NCBI RefSeq assembly: GCF_000317895.1
Contig: NC_019567.1
Coordinates: 186,001 to 250,000 of the forward strand
DNA from: Bdellovibrio bacteriovorus str. Tiberius
Lineage (GTDB): Bacteria; Bdellovibrionota; Bdellovibrionia; Bdellovibrionales; Bdellovibrionaceae
Direction of reading: 5' to 3'
Length of the DNA stretch: 64,000 nucleotides
Below the pieces are notes generated by a model, which was given only the letters and a program-made list of their open reading frames with translations, was not told the origin of the DNA and searched no databases. Both the position numbers and the translations under genes were made by a program. The first letter of the stretch is position 1, and every line of letters starts with the position of its first letter. Shown here piece by piece: positions 8,074 through 19,046 of the stretch.

Positions 8074-11000
8074 TTAAGGAATGAAATATTCAGAAACTGC
8101 CGGCAGACCATTTTGCATGGCCATAAAGACCAGGCGCTTTGGTTTTGGCCCGGAAGCGGCCTTGATCAGAATGCGACGGCCCTGGCAGGTGATAGAGTCT
8201 GTCGGCATCGGAAGCTCGGTCACCGTAAAGTGAGTTCCGGAACCCAGCGGCCATACGGCGGTATTTCCCAGATCCCCGGCGTTGTGAATCGCCACCTTGT
8301 AAAGTTTCTTATCGACATTGCCGCAGTAATAAATCGCCGATCCCGCAGAATCATAGGCATACGCACTTGGAATCTGCGGCAGGGTCAGCAGGGTTTTTAC
8401 ATTTCCGGAATACAGCACGTGCATCTTCGCCGTCAGGATCGACACATGCACCGGAGGCGTATACATCCAGCCACTGAGCTGATCAAAGTACACCGGTGCT
8501 GCAACCCGGTGAACCCCCACGATACCCAAAGAACAATCTGTGGAAAGTCCATCCGGACAGTCATCGGCATCAGAATCCAGACTGATACGGCCCCCAACGT
8601 GAAGAGTGGTCGTTGGTGTGATCAGACGGAAGGTGGCATTGTTATGAGCTGTCCCGTTCCAATAAAGGTTGTTCATCAAAAGATTGCCGGACTTGTAAGC
8701 GACGATTTCAGGAGAATACCCCGACAGCAGCAAGTCCCCATGGTTGATGGAAGTTTGAGTGTAGCTTGGGGTTGCCCCTTCCCCATTCAGAATTTGTTCC
8801 CACAGACCGGTGGCGCGATTTAAGCGGCAAATGCTGTGATAAACCGTATAAGTGCTTGGAGGAGTGATCAGCACCTGATGGTTTGCGCAGTTCATGTAAA
8901 CGTCGCCATTGGCAGGATTGGTGGCAAACTGATTGGCATCCCACCAGTTCCCCATAAGAATGGACTGCAGATTGGCGGCAACACCGAAGTTGACTCCACC
9001 GTTGGCACCATTACCCGCCACCAGTCGTACTTCCGGCAAAGAGCCCGGCGATACTTCACGCAGTTTGTTTTGCTGGTGATCCAGAAGCATCACGCCGTCG
9101 CCCACGCTGTGATCAATGTAGGTGACAGAAGCCAAACGCATATCAAATCCAGAACCACCATCGCCGGCGTCTTTGCGCTGACCAAACAGGGTGTAGACTT
9201 TCCCGTTCACCACAGTTCGGATAATTCCCCGCGCCGAGAAGAAGATCCGGCCATAACGATCGACAAAGACGTCATCCAGGGCCACCGGGCAGGATGTCGC
9301 ATCGATGCCATCTGCACATTCCCCCTGAACGCCGGTTCCCAGAACCCGTATCCATGTTCCATCATCCTGCAACTGGCTGACGCCATTTTCGGTGGATCGA
9401 TTCGCGCGGTACACGCGGCCATCCATGCCTTGGACTTCATAATAGTTCAGTGACGAGTTGCCAAACGGATGATTTGGGAAAACACCGTTACCAATCAGGG
9501 TCACCGGATCAAGTTCCGTCATCGGGCCATAAGCATTACCCGGCACACTGTGCACGCCTTGAACGTAAGCTTTTTGAATGGCACTGGTCGCAGGATCAAA
9601 TCTTAAGCTGAAGAAGGAATAAGCCATTGTATCCAGATCCCAGGCAGGCTGACCAAAGACACCTGTACCAGAGAATCGGACGCTTTCCACACGAGGAACC
9701 GCCAGGGAGCCTTTGTACAGACGGATGCGACCGCTGTTGTTTTTGGCGGCTTGCGGTTTTTCGGAAATGAAATACAGATCCCCGTTGGGCATCGGAATAA
9801 ATGGTGAACGTTTACGGATTGGCCAGGTTTCATCCACGGTCGGAGTTTTAATAATATTGATTTTTAAATCACGCGGATCGGCCACGGTGTCGGCAGTGTC
9901 AGTTCCAAGATTTCCCGCCGGGTCCGCGCCGATCAGGGTTTCGATTGTCATCGGAGTGACGTTGGTGTCGATTCGGCGGATCATCTCGCGGTCATAAACC
10001 AGAATGCGATTTTGATAATCGAGTGCGGTTCGCAAGATGGCCTTGGCGCGGGCTTGTTCCACCGGGATGCCGTCGCCGAAAGCATTTTCATTTTCTTTCG
10101 TCAGACGCAAAAGAACCTTCGAGTTGTTGGTGGTTGGATCGATATAGATGATCCCGTACGAAGAATCATTAAAGAAGATCTTTCCATCAGTGGTGACAAG
10201 CACCGTGCCCGGAGCCGTGTCCGTGTTCACGCTGGTGTTAAAGACGGTGCTCTTGGCATTGCCGTCATGTCCTGGGTCCTGATTGCCGGCGATCAGATTG
10301 TAAGCGCCGCTGTTCAGCGGGGGACTGGTAACCTGGGATGTTTGCCCGTTGTTGTCAGTCACACGAATCTGCAATTTAAAGAAAGTGTCGTTTGGAACGG
10401 TGGAGCTCCAAAGATAGCAACCCGTGCGGGGCGCCGAATAGGAACACGCGGTAGAGTTGCTGGAGTTGTTGGCCAGTGTGTTTGAAATCAAAGTGAACGG
10501 TTCACCGTCGATGGCGTAAAGCAGTTCGACTTTGGCGATAGTGCCATTGTCACTGGCTTGCCAGCTGATATGAGCGGCGGCGCCATTGGCAAAGTTCATA
10601 TCGAAAGTATTCGGCGGATTGTTGGGAGTGGCTGAATTCACGGTCAGGAAGTTTGCCACCACGGGCGGTGGGTCGTTGACGTAATTGATGGTGTTATAAT
10701 CTTTTTCAAGTGTGGCGGAATTGGTGCTGATATTGCCGCCGACATCCATCACCCACGCATAAATGTTATAACTGCCAAAATTAATTCCCAGGAAGAAATC
10801 AAAATCCACCAACGTCAGAGTGGGCAGTTCGGCAAGGCCCGGTTTGGGCGCCTTCACGCTGACCCAGCAGCTGTCGGAAGCGTTCGGTGCGCTGTTGGCA
10901 GTTTTAAGACAGAATTTAGTGATAGCCGTTTCTGCATCCGCAGCTTTCAAGCTGACGGTCACGTAAGATCGGACAGTGTCATCCGGATCCAGTTGTCCGT

Positions 11001-12957
11001 TTATTTTCATTTCACCGGCAGTGATCACAGGTTTGATTGTATCCAGAATCACATCAAAGGCATTGCTGGCACCGGTACCGGTCAGGCCGTGGCCATCCGT
11101 CAAGCGGGCGCGAACCTGCACATTGGTGTTATAGGCATTCGGTGTCCAGTTTACGGTGAAGGACTTGTTGTTCATCGGACCCGCAAGACCCAGCGCGCGA
11201 CTCGTCGCCACATTCCAGGTGGCGCCGCCATCAGTGGAATAGTCCAAATACAACGTGTCAGCGGCGCTCACGGTGGCTTCGGTGACATACACCACAAACG
11301 GATAGCTGACATTGATCGCCAAAGTCGGCACCGGATCCAAAGTCAGAATCGGCGCTTTGCTGTCATAAGTGATAGTAAAGACCGTCGCGGTGGAAACGTT
11401 ACCGGCTTCGTCACGGGCATAGAAGCGCACGTTGCGAAGGCCCTGTTGATCCCCATTGGCACTCAGATCAAAGGAATAGTTCTGAGCCGCTGTCGAGCAG
11501 GCAATCCAGCCGGAATCACCCAAAGCCGGAGGCGCATTGATTTCTTTTATCATAATGAAAGTCGCATCACTGCAATCGTTGACGGTGAATTGGGCATCAG
11601 GATTGTTTGTGGTTGCGGCGGTGTTCAGTGTCACCGACGGAGCCACGATCACATTGTCCCGTACCAAAGAATAAGCGGTGTGATGGGTTGTGTTGCCGGC
11701 TCCATCGGTCGAAGACAAAGTGAAGTTCTTCAATCCATCAACGGCCGTCAGGGTGACGTTGAAACTAAAAGTACCACCAACGCTGCACGTTCCGGTGGAC
11801 GGCGACGTTGTATAGTCGCCGGCAAAGCTCAACGAAGCGCCTGCCTCGCAAGTGCCAGACACAGTGACGGCAGACTTGTGTTTGCTGCCAGCCAACGGGC
11901 TTGTGATATTCAGTGCCGGGCCCGCGGTGTCGATGATGACCGCGCCGGATTCAATGACGGCGGTGTCGGGCTGCCAGTTGTCAGCCTGGTCCCCGGCAAT
12001 GAAACAAAGGCGGTATTCGCCATCCCCTGCAAAGCTGAAAGTCGCCGGAGTCCCCGCCGGAACCGGAGTGGTCGCCATGATCGCTGCCCACTGATTGCTG
12101 CAATCGGTGTCCTTCACAATCACATAGCGATATTGAGTGGCATCGGCAGGCACGGTTACAGTGACGGAGCGATCGGCATCGTTGTTGGAAAGAGCACTGC
12201 CTAAAGAACCGAAAGTCACCGGCAGAAGGGGCGCCAATGAATCCTTGTTGAAGGAAGAGCTGTTTGCCGTCCCTGTATTTCCGGCACTGTCGGTTTGGGA
12301 AACCTGTAAAATGGTTGCACCATCATTCAGGGCGCCCACAATCACCGGGCCACTGAAAGTGCCGTTGCTGCAGGTGAAGGTCGCCAGCGTCGTGCCCTGG
12401 AAAAGAACTGACACCGGTCCGTCATCATCTTCGCATGTCCCATCCACGGGCAAAGCGGCAATCAGCGCATTGCCAACTTCCGCTGGCAGTGGCGTGGCGA
12501 AGCTGACGTTCGGTGCGATGATGTCTTTGGTGACCGCAGTTTCATTCGAAGACTTCACGCCGGCCAAAGACGTCACTTCCAGTTTTACTGTGTACTCAGC
12601 ATCCGGCCAGCCTTGAGTGTTCACATCCAGACTGAAGCTTCCGTCCTGACAGACGGTGGTGAATACTTTTGGCTCCATGGTCGACAGGCTGTTCAGGCTG
12701 GGCTGAATGATGACTTCGATTTTCTGCTTCGGATAGTAACATTCACCGCGCAGATTATAGTTTGAAAGGCTGTCAGAGGAATTGATGATCAGGGATTCAA
12801 TTTTGGTTCCGGTACCGTCGGTCAGAACCGGTGCCGTCAGGGAATTATAGTCCGTAAGGTTGCCCACAAGGGTGCAACCCGAGACCAGACCCGTGATAAG
12901 GAAAATCCAAAGTGCCATTACGTTCATTGCATTACTTATCGGACGATGTTTCGTCAT
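8074..12957 (-). CDS. Giant Ig-like repeat lipoprotein with C-terminal propeller-like region
   Basis: This protein of 1627 residues begins with a lipoprotein signal whose lipobox is LVSGC (Cys near 28), so it is likely lipid-anchored and exposed at the cell envelope. Residues about 60-750 hold repeated Ig-like/bacterial adhesion modules (recurring 'D..GN.s.a' ends such as DSAGNTGTA, DGAGNTTHH, DEAGNVSTA) with scattered Cys pairs. The C-terminal half (about 880-1600) has repeated Gly/Asp-rich strands with VAGNG.NGG-type segments that suggest a beta-propeller (NHL-like). Such architectures fit surface adhesion or prey contact, but that is inference. No good Shine-Dalgarno precedes the chosen ATG; Met11 or Met14 could be used instead. 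The gene is transcribed alone. Confidence 0.75.
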   Translation of the reverse strand: MTKHRPISNAMNVMALWIFLITGLVSGCTLVGNLTDYNSLTAPVLTDGTGTKIESLIINSSDSLSNYNLRGECYYPKQKIEVIIQPSLNSLSTMEPKVFTTVCQDGSFSLDVNTQGWPDAEYTVKLEVTSLAGVKSSNETAVTKDIIAPNVSFATPLPAEVGNALIAALPVDGTCEDDDGPVSVLFQGTTLATFTCSNGTFSGPVIVGALNDGATILQVSQTDSAGNTGTANSSSFNKDSLAPLLPVTFGSLGSALSNNDADRSVTVTVPADATQYRYVIVKDTDCSNQWAAIMATTPVPAGTPATFSFAGDGEYRLCFIAGDQADNWQPDTAVIESGAVIIDTAGPALNITSPLAGSKHKSAVTVSGTCEAGASLSFAGDYTTSPSTGTCSVGGTFSFNVTLTAVDGLKNFTLSSTDGAGNTTHHTAYSLVRDNVIVAPSVTLNTAATTNNPDAQFTVNDCSDATFIMIKEINAPPALGDSGWIACSTAAQNYSFDLSANGDQQGLRNVRFYARDEAGNVSTATVFTITYDSKAPILTLDPVPTLAINVSYPFVVYVTEATVSAADTLYLDYSTDGGATWNVATSRALGLAGPMNNKSFTVNWTPNAYNTNVQVRARLTDGHGLTGTGASNAFDVILDTIKPVITAGEMKINGQLDPDDTVRSYVTVSLKAADAETAITKFCLKTANSAPNASDSCWVSVKAPKPGLAELPTLTLVDFDFFLGINFGSYNIYAWVMDVGGNISTNSATLEKDYNTINYVNDPPPVVANFLTVNSATPNNPPNTFDMNFANGAAAHISWQASDNGTIAKVELLYAIDGEPFTLISNTLANNSSNSTACSYSAPRTGCYLWSSTVPNDTFFKLQIRVTDNNGQTSQVTSPPLNSGAYNLIAGNQDPGHDGNAKSTVFNTSVNTDTAPGTVLVTTDGKIFFNDSSYGIIYIDPTTNNSKVLLRLTKENENAFGDGIPVEQARAKAILRTALDYQNRILVYDREMIRRIDTNVTPMTIETLIGADPAGNLGTDTADTVADPRDLKINIIKTPTVDETWPIRKRSPFIPMPNGDLYFISEKPQAAKNNSGRIRLYKGSLAVPRVESVRFSGTGVFGQPAWDLDTMAYSFFSLRFDPATSAIQKAYVQGVHSVPGNAYGPMTELDPVTLIGNGVFPNHPFGNSSLNYYEVQGMDGRVYRANRSTENGVSQLQDDGTWIRVLGTGVQGECADGIDATSCPVALDDVFVDRYGRIFFSARGIIRTVVNGKVYTLFGQRKDAGDGGSGFDMRLASVTYIDHSVGDGVMLLDHQQNKLREVSPGSLPEVRLVAGNGANGGVNFGVAANLQSILMGNWWDANQFATNPANGDVYMNCANHQVLITPPSTYTVYHSICRLNRATGLWEQILNGEGATPSYTQTSINHGDLLLSGYSPEIVAYKSGNLLMNNLYWNGTAHNNATFRLITPTTTLHVGGRISLDSDADDCPDGLSTDCSLGIVGVHRVAAPVYFDQLSGWMYTPPVHVSILTAKMHVLYSGNVKTLLTLPQIPSAYAYDSAGSAIYYCGNVDKKLYKVAIHNAGDLGNTAVWPLGSGTHFTVTELPMPTDSITCQGRRILIKAASGPKPKRLVFMAMQNGLPAVSEYFIP

Positions 12958-13127
12958 GTTTAACCGAAGATCACTGGCATTCAGCGAAATCTCGCGGAAA
13001 GGTGTCTCAAATTGTCACACCTGTCAGTGAAGTAACAGAAGACCCCTCTGGTTCCCTAACAAATGCATTATGACGTTGGCAGGGTCTTTGAAGTAAAGGC
13101 GGTGTTGACCGTGTGTGGAGGTATAGC

Positions 13128-14153
13128 ATGCGCATTCATCTACAACTTGCTTTGTCTGTTTTAGCTCTGTCCGTGGCGGCTTGCTCCAATGGTGGTGGCG
13201 GTGGCGGTGCGGCTCCGGTTCCGACAACATCTACACCCACGCCAACTCCTGTCGATGTTCAGGGTGAATTCACCTATGAATACAAATTCAACGGCTGCAC
13301 CACCGGTCGTCAGAAACTGACTTCCAAAAACGCTTATTGTGATGCCTTGTTGAACGATGCTTTGAATAACAACTGCGCCCGCGAAATGCGTATTGAGACC
13401 TACAACCGCATGTGCACCACCAACACTCAAGTCAGCAGTCCGGGCACTTTGCCGGCGATGAGCACGGCTCGTTGTGTGGTTAACGGGATGGATTTGAAAG
13501 ATCGTACGTTCCTGCAGAATATGAATCCTTTCAATCCGCAACGACGTCAGATTTATCGCGACATGTTCTGGAGCGGAAAGAACGATCAGGGTTACGACAT
13601 TCTGGGTAGTCTGGTTGATTCCTATGGCAAGGGCCGCTTGTTGTTAACACCATCGCAAACGGGTCGCGCCGCTTTGGGTGAAATCCAGCTGCATCAGCAG
13701 CGCGGGGACAGCAAGTTTTCCGTGCGTTCAGGCCTGGGTTCGCAGATCAGCCTGAAGGTCACCAATCTGGAAATTCAAAAAGAAGTCGAAGCGGTTTGTC
13801 TGTCGGACAAGTCTTTCAAGCGTACCAAGGCGGATCTGCGCCGGGTGAAATGCTCCCTGACTCACTCTGAATCCGGGCGCAAGGAAACCCGCCGTGATGA
13901 AGAGATCGTGTGGGATGTTGCCAACAAAGTAGAGCGCGAAATCTTCCGTGGACGTTCGACTGAAAGAATCACTCTGCGTCTGAAACCCGCTGCTGGTGGG
14001 CAAGACGAGCGCATCGCCATTGAGGCGGTGGATCTGGATATCGACAAAACCATGGTGGCGGAAACAACCTTGAACGAAGGTTTGGAGGTTCGCTTCCGTG
14101 GTCAGTTGACGGGCACGGACCTTGCGATCCAGTGCGCACCTGCGTCAAAATAA
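13128..14153 (+). CDS. Lipoprotein, unknown function
   Basis: This protein of 341 residues has a lipoprotein signal (lipobox LSVAAC), followed by a Gly run and a Thr/Pro linker before the folded part. It has several Cys residues (in CTTGRQK, CDALLND, CAREM, CTTNTQ, ARCVVNG) that could form disulphides outside the cytoplasm. The start at 13128 follows GGAGG by 6 bases, which rules out the slightly longer frame at 13113. I do not recognise a family. It is divergent from the giant lipoprotein gene and precedes mreB, which has its own promoter. Confidence 0.65.
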   Translation: MRIHLQLALSVLALSVAACSNGGGGGGAAPVPTTSTPTPTPVDVQGEFTYEYKFNGCTTGRQKLTSKNAYCDALLNDALNNNCAREMRIETYNRMCTTNTQVSSPGTLPAMSTARCVVNGMDLKDRTFLQNMNPFNPQRRQIYRDMFWSGKNDQGYDILGSLVDSYGKGRLLLTPSQTGRAALGEIQLHQQRGDSKFSVRSGLGSQISLKVTNLEIQKEVEAVCLSDKSFKRTKADLRRVKCSLTHSESGRKETRRDEEIVWDVANKVEREIFRGRSTERITLRLKPAAGGQDERIAIEAVDLDIDKTMVAETTLNEGLEVRFRGQLTGTDLAIQCAPASK

Positions 14154-14179
14154 ACTCAAAAAAGGCCTAAATATCAGTA

Positions 14180-15299
<1,120 letters not shown>

Positions 15300-15306
15300 T
15301 ATAGAA

Positions 15307-15330
15307 AGGGCATCCACGAAAGGGTGCCCT
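15307..15330 (+). other. Stem-loop after mreB without U tract
   Basis: A 9-bp stem (15307-15315 with 15322-15330, one G-T pair) and a 6-base loop lie 8 bases after the mreB stop. No T run follows, so it is a poor intrinsic terminator. It may protect the mreB message end or reduce read-through into the downstream operon. Confidence 0.5.
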
Positions 15331-15358
15331 CGAACGCACGAATGGACTTAAAGGTGCT

Positions 15359-15829
15359 ATGACCGAAGCTGACGTACAATCTATCGCTTTGTTTTTCTAT
15401 TTTTCCTTGCTTGATGATCAAAAAGCGATAGAGGCTTCATCCCAAGCGCTGGCCCTTTGTCGGGCTCGCAAGGCGCGAAATCCTGATTTAAAAAATTCTG
15501 TAGCCATCGTTGCCGCCACCAAAACGGTTTGGGACAAATTTAAAGTGCGCGTTTCCCGCGGACGTCCCAACACCACCGTGGAATCGGGCTGGCTGATTCC
15601 TGATGCCGTCGATCTGGGCCCATGGCGTGAATTTCAGAAATCCGCCTCAGAAGACGAGCTATTGACCGTTATTTGGTCTAAAATCCTGAAGATAAGTGAC
15701 GATGATATTTCAGCTGGTTTGGGCATTACCCAGGGCACTATTCGATATAGATTAGGCCGGGCGTTGCGCAAGCTGGGAAGCATGACCCAAGGTGTGAGTA
15801 AACTAAAGCATGGCTCAGCAGGAAAATAA
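15359..15829 (+). CDS. Sigma-70 region 4-like regulator
   Basis: This protein of 156 residues has a C-terminal helix-turn-helix like sigma region 4 (about residues 105-145: LLTVIWSKILKISDDDISAG, then GITQGTIRYRLGRALRKLG). The N-terminal half (IALFFYFSLLDDQKAIEASSQ...) has the helical look of a degenerate region 2, but I cannot see a convincing core-binding or -10-melting motif. It overlaps by 20 bp the next gene, which looks like a membrane anti-sigma factor, and that pairing is typical of ECF sigma loci. It could be a diverged ECF sigma factor or a LuxR-like regulator. AAAGGTG precedes the ATG. Confidence 0.6.
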   Translation: MTEADVQSIALFFYFSLLDDQKAIEASSQALALCRARKARNPDLKNSVAIVAATKTVWDKFKVRVSRGRPNTTVESGWLIPDAVDLGPWREFQKSASEDELLTVIWSKILKISDDDISAGLGITQGTIRYRLGRALRKLGSMTQGVSKLKHGSAGK

Positions 15830-16766
15830 AGTTCAGCTCTCCAAGAAAAATAAACGAGAGATTTCTCCGTTCATCGGGCATGAGCTGCTTTATGACTATT
15901 TGACGGGGACTCTGGATCCGGAACGCCGTTCCGCGGTTGAAGATCATGTGAAGTTCTCGCGCGATGCCCAGCTGGATCTGGGTAAAATCGAAAATGGTCA
16001 GAAGTACGCTGAACGCCTGGCCGACACACGTGTGTCCGAACCCATCATTTCACAAATCAACGCGCCTTCCAGCTATCTGACGGTGCTGATGCAAAAATCC
16101 AATTTCGACAAATGGCCTCAGGGTCTTAAATGGGGCTTGGAAGCTCTGGTTGTTGTCGGGGTGATTGTGACTTTGTTGTCCGTGACTCCATGGCAGAAAG
16201 TCATGCAGTTGGGCAGTTTGACCGGATCCAAAGATGTGATCCTGGCTGAAGTTTCCAAAACAGAAACCACCACCGTGGTGCAGGAAACTCCGGAATTCGT
16301 GGATGAAGGCGCTAAAGAGGCGACTCCTGCTGTAACGGCAAAAACTCCGGATAAACCTGCGGCAGCCACTCCGGTTGCGGTGGCTCCGGCGACACCGACA
16401 CCAGCGGCACCGGCTGCGGTGGCGGCAAAACCTGAAAAACCGGCAGAGACTGCTCCAGCAGCGGCTTCTGGTGGGTTCCTTTATCGCGGTGAAATCTCTG
16501 CGACTAACATTGAAAGCATTGGCCCCAAGATCAATGACAAGATCCTTGAACTGGGTGGTCGTAAAGCCGGTTCCGTGGAACTGGGTTGGAAGAAAACTCC
16601 GACATCCATGTATTATCACCTTACAATTCCTGAGGCGAAGTATCAGGACCTGATGAACTATCTGGGCACTTATGGGAAGACCAAATTTTCCAAAGAAAAA
16701 CACCCTCGTGTGATGCCGGACGGAATCATTCGTCTGATCTTCACTTTGGATGAATCCAAAAAGTGA
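15810..16766 (+). CDS. Membrane anti-sigma-like protein without zinc ligands
   Basis: This protein of 318 residues resembles a transmembrane anti-sigma factor. An N-terminal segment (about 22-70: HELLYDYLTGTLDPERRSAVEDHV) follows the layout of the zf-HC2 anti-sigma domain, but the usual Cys residues are absent (KFSRDAQ where CxxC is expected). One membrane helix lies near 109-128, followed by a long Ala/Pro/Thr/Lys linker (about 150-220) and a folded C-terminal domain outside the cytoplasm. The start overlaps the sigma-like gene by 20 bp, and the stop overlaps the kinase start by 4 bp (GTGA), so all three are translationally coupled. The role in a signal pathway is inferred from this context. 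Confidence 0.6.
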   Translation: MAQQENKVQLSKKNKREISPFIGHELLYDYLTGTLDPERRSAVEDHVKFSRDAQLDLGKIENGQKYAERLADTRVSEPIISQINAPSSYLTVLMQKSNFDKWPQGLKWGLEALVVVGVIVTLLSVTPWQKVMQLGSLTGSKDVILAEVSKTETTTVVQETPEFVDEGAKEATPAVTAKTPDKPAAATPVAVAPATPTPAAPAAVAAKPEKPAETAPAAASGGFLYRGEISATNIESIGPKINDKILELGGRKAGSVELGWKKTPTSMYYHLTIPEAKYQDLMNYLGTYGKTKFSKEKHPRVMPDGIIRLIFTLDESKK

Positions 16767-18730
16767 AAACACTCCGGAAGAAACCCAAACGATCCCTGCG
16801 CACGATCTTGATCATCTGGTTCGTCCTGTTTTCAGTCGTGCCGCTGGCGTTCGTCACCGGTTATTCCATGATCAAATACGAAAAAGCCATCGATCATGAA
16901 CTGTCCCAGCGCCTGAGCGGCAATGCCCGCGAAGTCGAATTGATTCTGGCGGATCTTTTGACAAGCATTCAGCAAAAGCGTGACCGTTATGTGCGTGATC
17001 CCAGCCTGGTGTATCACATGGCGGAAGGTGACAGTGGCACCATTCGCAATATTTCTTCCCAGTGGATCAAAGCCGACAATATTTCCAGTCTGACGTTCTT
17101 CAATCGTGAAGGCCGCATGCTGGCTTCGGTTTTCAAAGATGAAAAAGAAAACGTGCGCAGCTTCGTTCCCGTACAAGACGCCGTTTTCCTGTCAGCGAAA
17201 TACATGGCACAGGTCAAAGATCAGCGTGAAATTTCCCTGGCTGAATTCGGTGACAAACAAAAAGTAAATCTGATCCTGATCTCTAAAATCACCGGGGCCG
17301 GTGGCCGTGTTGTGGGTTACATGGAACAGGTGATGGATCTGAACAAAGCCTTTGTATCCAGAATTAAAAGCCGCCTGAAGCTGGAACTGATTTTTTTCTC
17401 GGATAACGGTCAGGCCATTGTTGCCAGTCACCCGGATTTTTATCTTTATAAAAAAGACTTCTTCCGTCCTTATTTCCGTCCGGGGGCAGAGCCTTTCTTT
17501 GATCTGAATGTGCGCAGCACGCCATATGGCTTTTTGATCTATCCACTGGATTGGGGTATCACGAAGTTCTATGTGGCTTTGGGTGCTTCCAAGAGCGAAG
17601 CCAAAGCGGTTCTGAAGAACGTGAACTATGCCTTTATCAGCGTCGTGGGTGCGGTTATTGTTTTGTTGGTTCTGACGATTCTGGTGACTTCAAGCTGGGT
17701 TCTGAAGCCGCTTTACGAACTGGTTGAAGCCCTGCAGTCCTTTGAATCCCAGGAACAGGCCGTTACCATCCCGGTGAAAAACGACACTGAAATTGGTCTT
17801 CTGACAGAGTCCTTTAATGAAATGAGCAAAAAAATCTGGGTGGCCCGGTCGGATCTTCGCAAGAAAATTACCGAGCTTGAAGCGGCCAACAAAGAGCTGA
17901 AAGACACTCAGACCAAACTTGTTCACTCTGCAAAAATGGTCAGCCTGGGTCAGCTGGTGGCAGGTGTGGCGCATGAGCTGAATAATCCGATTGGATTTAT
18001 TTACAGCAACATGACCCATCTTAAAGAATATTCTGAAAGACTGATCGAACTTGCTGAAGTCGCAGAAAAGGATCCGCCAAAACTTCCGGCCCTGAAAGAA
18101 GAGTACGAATTTGACTATATCGTGAAAGATCTGCCGAAGTTGGTGGCGTCTTGTCAGGATGGCGCTCGTCGTACCCGTGACATCGTTTTGGGTTTGCGCA
18201 ATTTCTCTCGCTTGGAAGAAGCCAAACTGCAGGAAATCGACGTTCATCAAAGTTTGGATACAACTTTGAATCTGTTGCAGGGTGAAATCAAAAACCGTAT
18301 CGAGATTCATCGCCAGTATGAGCCAACTCCGTTGATCCACTGTTATGCCAGCCAGGTGAATCAGGTGTTCATGAACATCCTGTCCAATGCAGTTCAGGCC
18401 CTTGAAGGCAGCGGTCACATCTGGATTTCCACTTCGGCTTTGAAGGACTATAAGGGTTCCAAGGACAAACGTGGTTGGGTGCAAGTCTCAATTCAAGACA
18501 GCGGTAAGGGCATGTCCGCCGATGTTCTGGAAAAGATCTTCGACCCCTTCTTCACCACGAAGGGTGTGGGTCAGGGGACAGGTTTGGGTTTGAGTATCTC
18601 TTACGGGATTGTTCAGAATCACGGGGGCGAAATTCAGGCCCGCTCGGAAGTGGGCGTAGGCACAGAGTTTATCGTGATCATCCCGGTTTATCCGCCGATT
18701 CAGGAAAAGAATCCCCAACTAATGTCCTAA
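16763..18730 (+). CDS. Membrane sensor histidine kinase with HAMP
   Basis: This protein of 655 residues starts at GTG, overlapping the previous stop. A membrane helix near 13-34 is followed by an extracytoplasmic sensor domain of about 250 residues (Cache-like), a second helix near 288-312, a HAMP segment, a coiled coil, an H box (VAGVAHELNNPIG, His near 404), an N box (VFMNILSNAVQAL), and the G1/F/G2 boxes (DSGKGM, FDPFFTTK, GTGLGLSIS). It autophosphorylates on His and must pass phosphate to a response regulator, which is not encoded next to it. Co-operonic with the sigma/anti-sigma-like pair. Confidence 0.9.
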   Translation: MKTLRKKPKRSLRTILIIWFVLFSVVPLAFVTGYSMIKYEKAIDHELSQRLSGNAREVELILADLLTSIQQKRDRYVRDPSLVYHMAEGDSGTIRNISSQWIKADNISSLTFFNREGRMLASVFKDEKENVRSFVPVQDAVFLSAKYMAQVKDQREISLAEFGDKQKVNLILISKITGAGGRVVGYMEQVMDLNKAFVSRIKSRLKLELIFFSDNGQAIVASHPDFYLYKKDFFRPYFRPGAEPFFDLNVRSTPYGFLIYPLDWGITKFYVALGASKSEAKAVLKNVNYAFISVVGAVIVLLVLTILVTSSWVLKPLYELVEALQSFESQEQAVTIPVKNDTEIGLLTESFNEMSKKIWVARSDLRKKITELEAANKELKDTQTKLVHSAKMVSLGQLVAGVAHELNNPIGFIYSNMTHLKEYSERLIELAEVAEKDPPKLPALKEEYEFDYIVKDLPKLVASCQDGARRTRDIVLGLRNFSRLEEAKLQEIDVHQSLDTTLNLLQGEIKNRIEIHRQYEPTPLIHCYASQVNQVFMNILSNAVQALEGSGHIWISTSALKDYKGSKDKRGWVQVSIQDSGKGMSADVLEKIFDPFFTTKGVGQGTGLGLSISYGIVQNHGGEIQARSEVGVGTEFIVIIPVYPPIQEKNPQLMS

Positions 18731-18771
18731 AGCTTTAGTCCAGTTAATCCGAGAAGAAAGACATGCGTATC

Positions 18772-18978
18772 ATGGCAGTCTTTCTTTCGATTTTGATGTT
18801 TTCCGGGATGGCAGTGGCAAAAAGTCATAAGCTGCATTTTTCTGGAAGAGTCGCAGAAAAAGTCGATGTGAAGACAGCGAAGAATGGTGAATTGCAAATC
18901 ACCAAAAATTCACCTCACCTTAAAGTCGTAGTTCACAAGCGGGCTCCGGCTTCTGTTGTCACAGTTCAAGCGCCCTAA
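18772..18978 (+). CDS. Small secreted protein preceding the pilus chaperone
   Basis: This protein of about 68-71 residues has a signal peptide (MAVFLSILMFSGMAVA, cleavage near AKS). The mature part is about 50 residues, basic and strand-rich. The frame opens at an ATG at 18763 (MRIM), with a GAGAAGAAAG stretch just upstream; the second ATG at 18772 is also possible and is the start given here. No family is recognised. It sits 68 bp before the chaperone gene and may belong to the same locus. Confidence 0.5.
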   Translation: MAVFLSILMFSGMAVAKSHKLHFSGRVAEKVDVKTAKNGELQITKNSPHLKVVVHKRAPASVVTVQAP

Positions 18979-19046
18979 GACTAGTTGTTAAGAACTGGTT
19001 TAAGAAGTCTTCTTTTGCCTAAAAATAGCCCCTATCATTGGGATAT

